64,000 nucleotides of DNA. It comes from Bombyx mori. Its lineage: Eukaryota; Arthropoda; Insecta; Lepidoptera; Bombycidae. Below are positions 18,765 through 27,177 of the stretch, piece after piece; position 1 is the stretch's first letter, and every line of letters starts with the position of its first letter. The notes under the pieces are model-generated. The model ran no database searches. It saw nothing but the letters and a program-made list of their open reading frames with translations, and was not told where the DNA came from. The stretch is taken from assembly GCF_030269925.1 (NCBI RefSeq), contig NC_085135.1, forward strand, positions 6,944,753 through 7,008,752, read 5' to 3'. The position numbers and the translations under genes were made by a program.

Positions 18765-21700
18765 ATGTCTCATACTGAGAGATCTATCTCGCCAATCGGG
18801 AGTCTTAAACTAGATGTCCCCAGTGCAAGCACAGTAAGCACATTAAAAGAACTCAACGCTCGTCGTAGTTCCGTCAAGGGTCGTATTACTAAATATAAAA
18901 ATTTATTTAATAAGATCTCAGAAACGCAGCCGGCCTTGCAGGTTGATTTGTGTATGCTTAATCAAAGATATGAAAGTTTGAGAGATATGTTTTCTAAGTT
19001 TGATGAATTGCAGACGCAGATAGAAATAATGAACACTGCTAATCTAGAAGCTGAACTAGATATAAGAGATGATATTGAGACAGATTTTTCATCACTTATC
19101 GCAAAAACTCAATTATTTTTGGAGGCTAATCAGACGCAACGCGAGGACTTTAGGCCCGCAAATTCTGAGATTTGTTCCAATTGTTCAAACCCAAGTCAAC
19201 ATAATAATATATCAGGCTTCAAATTGCCTACTATAAAAATTGCGAACTTTGACGGCACTTACTTTAAATGGCTAGAATTTCGAGACACTTTTACTTCATT
19301 GATCCACAGCAACAACAGAATTGAATCAGTACATAAATTTCATTACCTCAACTCTTATCTTGAAGGAGAGGCTGCTCACGTCATCAGCAATCTCGAAGTT
19401 AGTTCTGCCAATTATGATGAAGCCTGGCAACTTCTTTGCGAGAGATACAACAACGAAAAGCAACTGATAAGCAATCATTTAAACTCGCTCTGTAACCTTC
19501 AGCCCGTGTCTCGCGATTCATCTAAAGATTTAAAATTTTTAATCGATCACATTTCGAAAAACTTACGGGCTCTCAACACCCTGGGCGAACCAACGGCGTC
19601 GTGGGATACGCTAGTAATACATCTGGTCACTTCAAAACTCGATAGTAGCACTAATTTTAAGTGGGAGGAGCACAGGAGCAATTTCAAGAGATCACCTTCT
19701 CTTAAAGATTTTTTTTGTTTCCTGAAAGCTCGAGCCGATATTTTGGAATCAATACAATTGAATAGGACAGAGCGCGCTTCAATTAATAAACGTCCGCTAA
19801 ATTCCTTCGATTTGAGCAAAGGTCAACGGCCTCAAACAAGATCATTTGTGATTTCAGCTGGCCAATCCTCCTCCTCGTCGACTTCCATATGCGTCCTGTG
19901 CGGTGGTGATCATCGCTTATATGATTGTGCGACCTTCTTGGCAAAATCAATCGCTGACAGGACCGCCGGGGTGGTGAGGTTAAGACTATGTTTTAACTGC
20001 CTACGCAAGGGGCATTCAGTACAACAATGTAGGTTAGGTCCTTGTTACATTTGCAAATTATTTCACAACACCCTACTACATAGGGATAATTCTCAGGCTG
20101 CAAATATATCCAACGTTCAAGCACAAAGCTCGACAACCGAGGCGGGGTCTGAGGGTGAGCAGGCTACGTGCAATAGCGCTGTCAGTATGTCAGTGGGTTC
20201 CAAATCAAATGTACTTCTTTCAACGGCGATGGTCGAAATATACAATCCAAACACAAGACATCATGTCACGGCTCGTGCACTTCTAGACAGCGGCAGTCAG
20301 TCGTCCATTATTACAGAGAATTTAAAATTGAAATTACAGTTAAGTTCTTTACCGACTAAATTAAACATTATAGGGATTGGTAATCAAAACACATGCTTGA
20401 AGTCGTTGAATCGTTGCAACATAGTGTTGGCCTCAAAGTGTAACGATTATAATATTGAAACTTCATGTTTAGTGCTGCCTCAAATTACAACCAACCTACC
20501 TAATAAGACAGTAGATATTTCAGAAATACAACTTCCATATCATTTAAAACTTGCAGATCCTAAATTCAATTATTCGGCACCTATTGATTTACTAATAGGA
20601 GCCGATATTTTTTGGACTTTAATTGAACCGCGACAAATTTCTTTAGGAACCAACAAGCCCGTTATGCATAAATCCAAACTAGGTTGGATATTATCTGGTC
20701 CAATCTCAACCAGTCAAAACAATCACAAGAATTCTGTACATTGTAATTATGCTTTTATTCAATCGCGCGAGTCGAGAGTTTCAAATAGGTCTCTTAATGA
20801 GCAACTAGCTAAGTTTTGGGAAGTTGAGCAAGTACCTCAATACGATTCCCTCAAAACAGACGAAGAAATAGAATGTGAAAATCATTACGTTGCTAACACA
20901 TATCGTAATGATGAAGGCAGGTTTTGTGTGAGATTGCCGTTAGTTTCAGAGCCCACTTGCTTAGGCGACTCATTCACACTAGCTAGAAACCAGTTCTTGT
21001 CATTGGAGAGACGTTTGTCAAAAAACAGTGACCTTAAAAATTTATATTCGCAGTTTATACATGAATACTCTGTGCTAGGCCATTTGTCTGAGTCGGAGAT
21101 ATTGATTCCTCGGCAATCTTATTTTATACCTCACCACGCGGTACTGAAACCATCTAGCGAATCAACCAAGCTGCGCGTCGTATTTAATGGTAGTGCGAAG
21201 ACAACATCTGGATTTTCCATAAACGATTTATTAATGGTTGGCCCAAATATACAAGATAAACTTTTTAACATTTTGCTTCGATTTCGTCAATACACCTACG
21301 TAATATCAGCTGATATAGAAAAGATGTACCGACAAGTACAAATACAAAACAATGACCGCGATTTGCAAATGATACTTTGGCGTGATACAAGTACGGAGGC
21401 ACTGAGATCACTGCGGCTCAATACAGTTACCTATGGCCTTTCTAGTTCAAGTTTCCTGAGCACACGTTGTTTGTGGCAGTTGGGCGAGGACTCTTGTGAA
21501 CCTAAAATTAAAAATATTATTCAGAACGACTTCCTGGTGGACGACATGCTCACCGGAAGTGACAGTGAGACTGAGCTACATTATATTAAAAAAACCGTAG
21601 AGAGTACATTAGCAGCCGGCTGTTTCAATCTACGTAAGTACCGTTCAAATATACCATCTCTCTTGATCGAGCCGCAGTCTGTTCAACGTGAACTCATAAT

Positions 21701-24125
21701 TAGTTCATCGTCACATACCTTAGGGATAGGCTGGAACCCCAACGAAGATTACATTAGCTTTCCTAGCAATTACAAAATTACAAAAAATATTCCTACCAAA
21801 AGATCAATTTTATCAGATTCATGTAAAGTTTTCGATCCTCTTGGATTGCTGAGTTTATTCACAATTAAACCTAAAATCATACTACAAAGACTTTGGCTGA
21901 CTAAAATCGATTGGGATGAACCTGTTCCCGCCGACATAAGCAGAGCCTGGCAATCATTTCTTTGCAGCGTGTCTGAAATCCAACACTTGCGAATTCCTAG
22001 ACATGTCTTATGTCCCGAGTCGATTAACACAGAGCTGCATTGCTTCTGCGATGCTTCACAGTCTGCCTACGCAGCATGCATTTATCTCAGATCTCACGAC
22101 GCGCAAGGCAACGTGCGCGTACGCTTGTTATGTTCCAAAGCTCGAGTAGCTTCTGTGAATCCGATGACTATTCCAAGACTCGAGCTATGCGCGTGCGTCC
22201 TGGGCGCACAGTTGGTGAGTGCCGTGTGTCGCGCATTGCGATGCGCAATTTCCCACAAAATATTTTGGACTGACTCATCTATTGTGCTGACCTGGTTGAG
22301 TATGAGATGTGATAGACTGAAAACCTTTGTGGCAAACAGCGTAGGTACTATTTTGGAATCGACTGACATTTCTGAGTGGCGTCATGTGCCAACGTCGTGT
22401 AATCCTGCAGATTTAGCTTCACGTGGTTTGGATGTGTCTGCACCTCCTCAGATGGATCTTTGGTGGAACGGCCCAAAGTTCTTGAAAGAAAGGAAAAATG
22501 AGTGGCCAGCATTGTTTAACCACCGCCATCCCACTGATGATTTGCCGGAAATAAAGATTAATTTAGTGAAAACATCTAAAAACATGATACAGACATTAAT
22601 ACATTTTGATAGGTATTCTAATTTGCGCATATTGCAAAGAGCTTGTGCATATATTTTAAGATTCGTTTTAAATTGCAGAAACAAACTCAATAGAAAGAAT
22701 GGTATATTGCAGCCTGATGAGCTCATCAATTCATTTGAAACTTTAGTGAGATTAGCTCAGAAGGATAGTTTTAGTGCTGAACTAGCCACAATCGATAATA
22801 AAGGCGTGCTGAGTCCGAACAATCCTTTAATTTCCTTAAGCCCGTTTATTGATGATAAGGGTATATTACGTGTAGGTGGTCGTTTAAATTATTCTTGTCA
22901 GATTTACGACAAACGTCATCCTATGCTACTACATGCGAAGCATAAATTGACAAAACTATTGTTCCAGCAAGAACATTTACGTCTTCTGCACGCTGGCCCA
23001 CAGTTACTACTGTCCACTGTCAGAGAGTTCGTCTGGCCCATAGCGGGCAGAGATCTGGCACGTGCTACTGTGAGACAATGCATTGTATGCAGGCGGGCAA
23101 GTGCTAAGATGCTTGCACCTATGATGGGCGCATTACCCAGTCAACGCGTTGATCCTGCCTTCCCCTTTATAAGTGCTGGTATTGATTTTTGTGGACCTTT
23201 CTTAATAACTGATAGGAAGGGTAGAGGGTGTAAGATATCGAAATGTTATATGTGCGTTTTCGTCTGCCTCAGATACAAATGTTTGCATTTAGAAGCCGTA
23301 AGCGACCTCACCAAAGAGGCATTCATATTATCGTTGCGTCGTTTTATCTCTCGCCGAGGTAAGCCGAAGGAGATTTTCTGCGATAATGGCAGAAACTTCG
23401 TATCTGCATCCAAAGAGATTACAGAATTTGTGAACTCTCATGCTGATGGCGTCGGTGGATTCCTTTCTAGTGAAGGGATTGATTTTAAATTTCAACCGGC
23501 ATATGCACCACACTTCGGGGGTCTATGGGAGGCGTCAGTCAAATCAGCCAAATTTCATTTGAAAAGAATTCTCGATAACACTCACTGCACATTTGAAGAA
23601 TTAGCTACTTTGTTTAATCAAATCGAAGCCATACTCAATAGCAGGCCTTTATGTCCCTTATCTTCCTCTCCTGATGACCTTGCTCCTCTGACTCCCGGAC
23701 ACTTCCTCATTGGAAGACCTTTGACGTCTTTGCCATCACCTAACTACATGCAACTTAGTACCTCTAGATTGAGCCGATACCAACACTTGGAGCAGATTCG
23801 TCAACATTTTTGGAATCGATGGCAGCTAGAGTACTTGAACGAATTACAGCAAAGACACAAATGGCGCGTACCAGCAAGATCAATCCAGAATGGTGACTTA
23901 GTTCTACTGAAGGACGAGAATATTCCACCGATGCAATGGCGGACGGGTCGAGTCATCAACCTATTTCCAGGAAAGGACAATATCGTGCGAGTAGCCGAAA
24001 TCAAAACTTCGACTGGCGTTTATCGGCGTGGACTTCGATATCTTTGTCCTCTATTGGATACTGCAGAAGATTCTTCATTGGAAGCAAATGCTTCCAAGGC
24101 CCCGGAGGATGTTAAGGATCTCTAA
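18765..24125 (+). CDS. BEL/Pao gag-pol polyprotein
   Basis: A single 1786-residue frame. Gag: a helical N-terminal part, then a DUF1759-like region near 160 (IANFDGTYFKWLEFRDTF). A Cys/His region spans 375-440 (CVLCGGDHRLYDC, CFNCLRKGHSVQQC, CYICKLFHN). Aspartic protease: ALLDSGSQSSIITEN near 505. Reverse transcriptase: ISADIEKMYRQVQI near 848 and the catalytic FLVDDMLTGSD near 923. RNase H-like domain: CFCDASQSAYAACIYL near 1092. Integrase: zinc-binding end CIVCRR near 1438, then the catalytic acids in GIDFCGP near 1472, IFCDNGRNF near 1537 and GGLWEASVKSAK near 1584. The C-terminal domain contains WRTGRVINLFPGKDNIVRV. The first ATG after the leader is taken as start. The final residues and the stop codon (24123-24125) are encoded inside the 3' LTR. 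All catalytic motifs are present, so this is likely a functional enzyme set. Confidence 0.93.
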   Translation: MSHTERSISPIGSLKLDVPSASTVSTLKELNARRSSVKGRITKYKNLFNKISETQPALQVDLCMLNQRYESLRDMFSKFDELQTQIEIMNTANLEAELDIRDDIETDFSSLIAKTQLFLEANQTQREDFRPANSEICSNCSNPSQHNNISGFKLPTIKIANFDGTYFKWLEFRDTFTSLIHSNNRIESVHKFHYLNSYLEGEAAHVISNLEVSSANYDEAWQLLCERYNNEKQLISNHLNSLCNLQPVSRDSSKDLKFLIDHISKNLRALNTLGEPTASWDTLVIHLVTSKLDSSTNFKWEEHRSNFKRSPSLKDFFCFLKARADILESIQLNRTERASINKRPLNSFDLSKGQRPQTRSFVISAGQSSSSSTSICVLCGGDHRLYDCATFLAKSIADRTAGVVRLRLCFNCLRKGHSVQQCRLGPCYICKLFHNTLLHRDNSQAANISNVQAQSSTTEAGSEGEQATCNSAVSMSVGSKSNVLLSTAMVEIYNPNTRHHVTARALLDSGSQSSIITENLKLKLQLSSLPTKLNIIGIGNQNTCLKSLNRCNIVLASKCNDYNIETSCLVLPQITTNLPNKTVDISEIQLPYHLKLADPKFNYSAPIDLLIGADIFWTLIEPRQISLGTNKPVMHKSKLGWILSGPISTSQNNHKNSVHCNYAFIQSRESRVSNRSLNEQLAKFWEVEQVPQYDSLKTDEEIECENHYVANTYRNDEGRFCVRLPLVSEPTCLGDSFTLARNQFLSLERRLSKNSDLKNLYSQFIHEYSVLGHLSESEILIPRQSYFIPHHAVLKPSSESTKLRVVFNGSAKTTSGFSINDLLMVGPNIQDKLFNILLRFRQYTYVISADIEKMYRQVQIQNNDRDLQMILWRDTSTEALRSLRLNTVTYGLSSSSFLSTRCLWQLGEDSCEPKIKNIIQNDFLVDDMLTGSDSETELHYIKKTVESTLAAGCFNLRKYRSNIPSLLIEPQSVQRELIISSSSHTLGIGWNPNEDYISFPSNYKITKNIPTKRSILSDSCKVFDPLGLLSLFTIKPKIILQRLWLTKIDWDEPVPADISRAWQSFLCSVSEIQHLRIPRHVLCPESINTELHCFCDASQSAYAACIYLRSHDAQGNVRVRLLCSKARVASVNPMTIPRLELCACVLGAQLVSAVCRALRCAISHKIFWTDSSIVLTWLSMRCDRLKTFVANSVGTILESTDISEWRHVPTSCNPADLASRGLDVSAPPQMDLWWNGPKFLKERKNEWPALFNHRHPTDDLPEIKINLVKTSKNMIQTLIHFDRYSNLRILQRACAYILRFVLNCRNKLNRKNGILQPDELINSFETLVRLAQKDSFSAELATIDNKGVLSPNNPLISLSPFIDDKGILRVGGRLNYSCQIYDKRHPMLLHAKHKLTKLLFQQEHLRLLHAGPQLLLSTVREFVWPIAGRDLARATVRQCIVCRRASAKMLAPMMGALPSQRVDPAFPFISAGIDFCGPFLITDRKGRGCKISKCYMCVFVCLRYKCLHLEAVSDLTKEAFILSLRRFISRRGKPKEIFCDNGRNFVSASKEITEFVNSHADGVGGFLSSEGIDFKFQPAYAPHFGGLWEASVKSAKFHLKRILDNTHCTFEELATLFNQIEAILNSRPLCPLSSSPDDLAPLTPGHFLIGRPLTSLPSPNYMQLSTSRLSRYQHLEQIRQHFWNRWQLEYLNELQQRHKWRVPARSIQNGDLVLLKDENIPPMQWRTGRVINLFPGKDNIVRVAEIKTSTGVYRRGLRYLCPLLDTAEDSSLEANASKAPEDVKDL

Positions 24126-24342
24126 ATCCCCCTCCAAACAAGTTTTTATTCTCGCCCACCACCGAGCTTCACTTCATCAAGCGATCGCGAACGCATATAC
24201 ATCTTTAACGATTACATACATTATCTACTACAATATTCAACCTCATTATTATTTGTTCTTCAGTTTTTATCTTTTAATATACTTGTAAATACGAGCCAAA
24301 TCGTTTCATTGAAGAGTACAATAAGACATCCAGCAAGGAACA
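24110..24342 (+). repeat. 3' LTR of the BEL/Pao element
   Basis: Same 233-bp sequence as the 5' LTR. Its first 16 bases overlap the end of the polyprotein frame, including the stop codon. It is followed by the duplicated ACTAT. Confidence 0.9.
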
Positions 24343-24436
24343 ACTATAAATATAGCATACTATATATATTATTTGTATAAGTTTACTTTTTTTATCTATT
24401 TTAAATGTGTAGTATGTTTATTGTAAAAAGATCTGT

Positions 24437-24610
24437 ATGGATAGGTGCCCTCAGTTAGACGGTTGCTCTTCTTCATCAGGGTTAGCGGGTGCTTCTGCAT
24501 CTCAGGATAATTTTTTGCAATGTCCAAAATGTCCCCAAGTGAGGCTTTTTAAAGGAAATCGTGGTCTCAAAATACATATCAGTCGGAAACACCCAAAAAT
24601 GATCACTTAA
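24437..24610 (+). pseudogene. Short frame encoding a C2H2 zinc finger, probable retroelement remnant
   Basis: ATG at 24437 opens a 57-codon frame ending TAA at 24608-24610. Its second half contains CPKCPQVRLFKGNRGLKIHI followed by SRKH, a C-x2-C-x14-H-x4-H zinc finger. The first half is Ser/Ala-rich. About 150 bases downstream, in another frame, a segment reads RIPRGARISASQSLSNLMKN, then SAWERLLLFPYRIL. Together these resemble the N-terminal DNA-binding region of a LINE of the R2/NeSL/HERO type with a single ORF, broken by stops or frameshifts. That family assignment is a guess from motif style; the zinc finger itself is clear. Confidence 0.45.
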
Positions 24611-25135
24611 TATCTCATTCCTGTAACCCTTCCTCAAATCATACCATAATTCGTCCTTCACACCCTATAACTTCTCCGTCACAATCAGATAAACCTTTTT
24701 GGAAAAAAAAATCAGAATTAAAAAAGAACGTTCCAGTTCTTAAACGAATTCCCCGTGGTGCAAGGATTTCAGCATCACAATCGTTATCAAATTTGATGAA
24801 AAACGTTATAGTACAGAATTCTGTTTCGGCCTGGGAGCGTCTACTTCTTTTTCCATACAGAATTTTACACATTAGGCCTAACAAAAATATTAAAACGACT
24901 ATAATACAAACAATCAAAGATAATTGTAGTAATTACACATATATCTCTAGTGTGGTTTTAGTTAGCGTAGTGTGTTAAAACTGAATGATAGTTCCCACAG
25001 GTTTATACAGTTTATTTGTTCTTTTTAAACACAATAATAGTCAACACCACAAGAAGGAGTATAAGCACACGAGAAAGCAACAAAGCTGAAGTTAGATAGA
25101 AAATTATAGCTAATCGGAAGCAGCGTTATTTAGAG
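24611..25135 (+). other. Continuation of the degraded zinc-finger element and unannotated spacer
   Basis: From about 24740 to 24978 an open plus-strand frame contains PRGARISASQSLSNL and NSVSAWERLLLFPYRIL, then turns into low-complexity Ile/Thr/Asn-rich sequence and stops. The remainder (24979-25135) is AT-rich and leads into the target site of the Jockey element. It may be the left part of the LTR fragment that resumes at 30331. Confidence 0.4.
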
Positions 25136-25148
25136 ACATATACGTCGC

Positions 25149-25551
25149 CCATTCCGATAGAGGCACCCGTCACGTGCGGACGTGCTCATCGTCCACTCGA
25201 TCGCCCGGTCTTTGTTCGCCCGGCTTTTGTTAGCCCGGCCATTGTTCGCGCGGCCTGTGTTCGTGATACATCTGCCGACCAAGTGTGTTTCCTGGAAGCT
25301 TTTATTTGTTTTGTTTTAGTTATTTTTGTGTTCGTGGAACATTTGCCGACAAAGTGTTTTCCTGCAAGTATTTATTTGTTTTGCTTCTTTTAGTAATTTC
25401 TGTTTTGTTGTGCTTTTTCTTTGTCCTGTAGTAATCGCGCCGCATTGCCACCTGTGTTCAATAGAACCGCTCAGGTCCGAGAAGTTGGGGCCTCGCCGCA
25501 AGGCGAGTGTTTTCAAGACCCGGGGCCGCCCCACCTGGGTACTCAGCGATC
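25149..25551 (+). promoter_or_regulatory. 5' UTR and probable internal promoter of the Jockey LINE
   Basis: The first 400 bp contain a repeated CGCCCGG/GCCCGGC motif (25200-25250). A partly duplicated segment also occurs: TTCGTG...CATCTGCCGACCAAGTGTG near 25260 and TTCGTGGAACATTTGCCGAC near 25331, each followed by a T-rich TTTATTTGTTTTG. LINEs of this clade transcribe from an internal promoter at the 5' end; that role is inferred. Confidence 0.5.
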
Positions 25552-27174
25552 ATGGACGCTGTATTCGTGGAATTCCTCCGACTTCATCACCCACAGCTCG
25601 CCTCAGAGTTTCTGGCTTTCAAGGCCAATCACACTGCGAGCTCTCTCGAAGACTCCGCCGTGCTCGCTGCTCCTGCGTCGCCTGTACCTGCGTGCAAAGC
25701 GTCTACATCGAGCACCGCAGCCTCCGTCGTGCCTGCCGTTCCCGCGTCGCCTATACTGGCGAGTAAAACTACTGCGTCGTCCGCCGTGGCCACCGTTCCA
25801 GCAGCGCGATCATCCGCGGCCTCCGTCGCGCCCTCCAAAACTCCTGCTTGTAGGTCACCTGCGCCCGCCTCCTCGTCCTCCGACTCTGACTCGGAGATGG
25901 AGGTCGACCTCGCCCCCGCCTCATCGACGGATGGATTCACCCTGGTACAAAAGGGTAAGAAGCGTGCCGCGGAGTCTCGAGCTCTCGCGGCCGCTAAAAT
26001 TAGCAAAGCCGCGAACGCGTCGCGCCCCCGCCCTCAGACTCCCGTTGCGCCTCCAGCCCGTGCCACTCCGTCGCCGCGACCGGTGGCGCAATCTAAAACT
26101 CAGACCCCTCCCCCGGTTATCCTTCAAGAGAAGGCAGCTTGGGACCGAGTTTCCCTGGCCCTTAAGGCCAAAAATATTAATTTTGCCAGCGCCCGTAATC
26201 TCGCCAACGGGATTCAAATAAAAGTAACGACACCCGACGACCATAGGGCCCTCTCAAGTTACCTCCGAAAGGAGCGTATAAGTTTCCACACTTATACGCT
26301 CCAGGAGGAGCGCGAACTCCGCGTTGTCATACGTGGAATCCCGAAGGAGCTAGATGCCGATCTCGTCAAGGCAGATCTGATAGAACAAGGCCTACCAGTA
26401 AATTCCGTGCACCGCATGCACACCGGCCGCGGTAGGGAGCCATACAATATGGTTTTAGTCGCCCTCCAGCCTACCCCCGAGGGTAAGCAAATTTTTAACA
26501 TTCGGACTGTCTGTAGGCTCTCCGGTATTGCCGTCGAAGTCCCCCATAAAAAAGGCACTCCTAGTCAGTGCCATAACTGCCAACTGTACGGGCACTCTTC
26601 CCGTAACTGTCACGCGCGCCCCCGATGTGTTAAGTGTTTGGGCGATCACGCCACGGCCCTCTGCGCTCGCGACCAAAAAACCGCGACGGAACCGCCTAGC
26701 TGTGTCCTGTGCCGAACACAAGGTCACCCCGCGAACTACCGTGGATGCCCCCGAGCTCCAAAAATAAATCGCCGCGTCGCCCGTCAAAACCGCCTCCGAG
26801 CTTCCGGCCCAGACATCAAAGCCACGGTACCCTCTGTGCCGAAGGCTAAGCCTGCTTTCGTGCCGGCGTCGGTGCCCAGCGTCTCGGCTTGGGCTAAACC
26901 ATTGCCGTACACGAACACGGCTACAACTCTCTCCCCCGCGACTCGTCCCACCCCCGCGATACGTCCCTCCCCCGCGACCTGCCCTCCGACCGCGTCCGAA
27001 AATCTCGCTCTAGCGATCGACTTTTTCCAGTCGATCAACTTTGAGCGTGTTAACGCTTTGGGTGACGCCATTCGCGCCGCCTCCACTGCACAACATTTCA
27101 TCGCCGTTGTGCAAGAATACGCTGACGTATACGCGTCGTTAAATACGTACGTCCTCCCCTCACTCCGCCGGTAA
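25552..27174 (+). CDS. Jockey LINE ORF1: gag-like nucleic-acid-binding protein
   Basis: A frame of 540 codons from the ATG at 25552. The same frame is open further upstream, but no ATG lies there. The N-terminal half is Ala/Pro/Ser-rich with an acidic patch (SSSDSDSEMEVDLAP). A conserved central domain follows (KAAWDRVSLALKAKNINFAS, then RVVIRGIPKELDADLVKADL), resembling the PRE_C2HC-type region of Jockey gags. Three zinc knuckles come next: CHNCQLYGHSSRNC near 339, CVKCLGDHATALC near 359 and CVLCRTQGHPANYRGC near 383. The protein is expected to coat element RNA. It stops at 27172-27174, three bases before the ORF2 ATG and in the same frame. Confidence 0.9.
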   Translation: MDAVFVEFLRLHHPQLASEFLAFKANHTASSLEDSAVLAAPASPVPACKASTSSTAASVVPAVPASPILASKTTASSAVATVPAARSSAASVAPSKTPACRSPAPASSSSDSDSEMEVDLAPASSTDGFTLVQKGKKRAAESRALAAAKISKAANASRPRPQTPVAPPARATPSPRPVAQSKTQTPPPVILQEKAAWDRVSLALKAKNINFASARNLANGIQIKVTTPDDHRALSSYLRKERISFHTYTLQEERELRVVIRGIPKELDADLVKADLIEQGLPVNSVHRMHTGRGREPYNMVLVALQPTPEGKQIFNIRTVCRLSGIAVEVPHKKGTPSQCHNCQLYGHSSRNCHARPRCVKCLGDHATALCARDQKTATEPPSCVLCRTQGHPANYRGCPRAPKINRRVARQNRLRASGPDIKATVPSVPKAKPAFVPASVPSVSAWAKPLPYTNTATTLSPATRPTPAIRPSPATCPPTASENLALAIDFFQSINFERVNALGDAIRAASTAQHFIAVVQEYADVYASLNTYVLPSLRR

Positions 27175-27177
27175 TCA

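Larger units (their letters stand above)
17885..24342 (+). mobile_element. Complete BEL/Pao LTR retrotransposon
   Basis: This 6458-bp element has two 233-bp LTRs (17885-18117 and 24110-24342) that I read as identical base for base, both TGTTAAGG...GGAACA. The target-site duplication ACTAT is at 17880-17884 and 24343-24347. A primer-binding site follows the 5' LTR directly, and one uninterrupted 1786-codon frame fills the interior. Identical LTRs imply a recent insertion, because both are copied from one template. Everything needed for autonomous transposition is present in the order gag, protease, reverse transcriptase, RNase H, integrase. Family placement in BEL/Pao rests on the 5-bp duplication, the DUF1759-type gag and the Pao-type protease/RT sequence. 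Confidence 0.92.
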
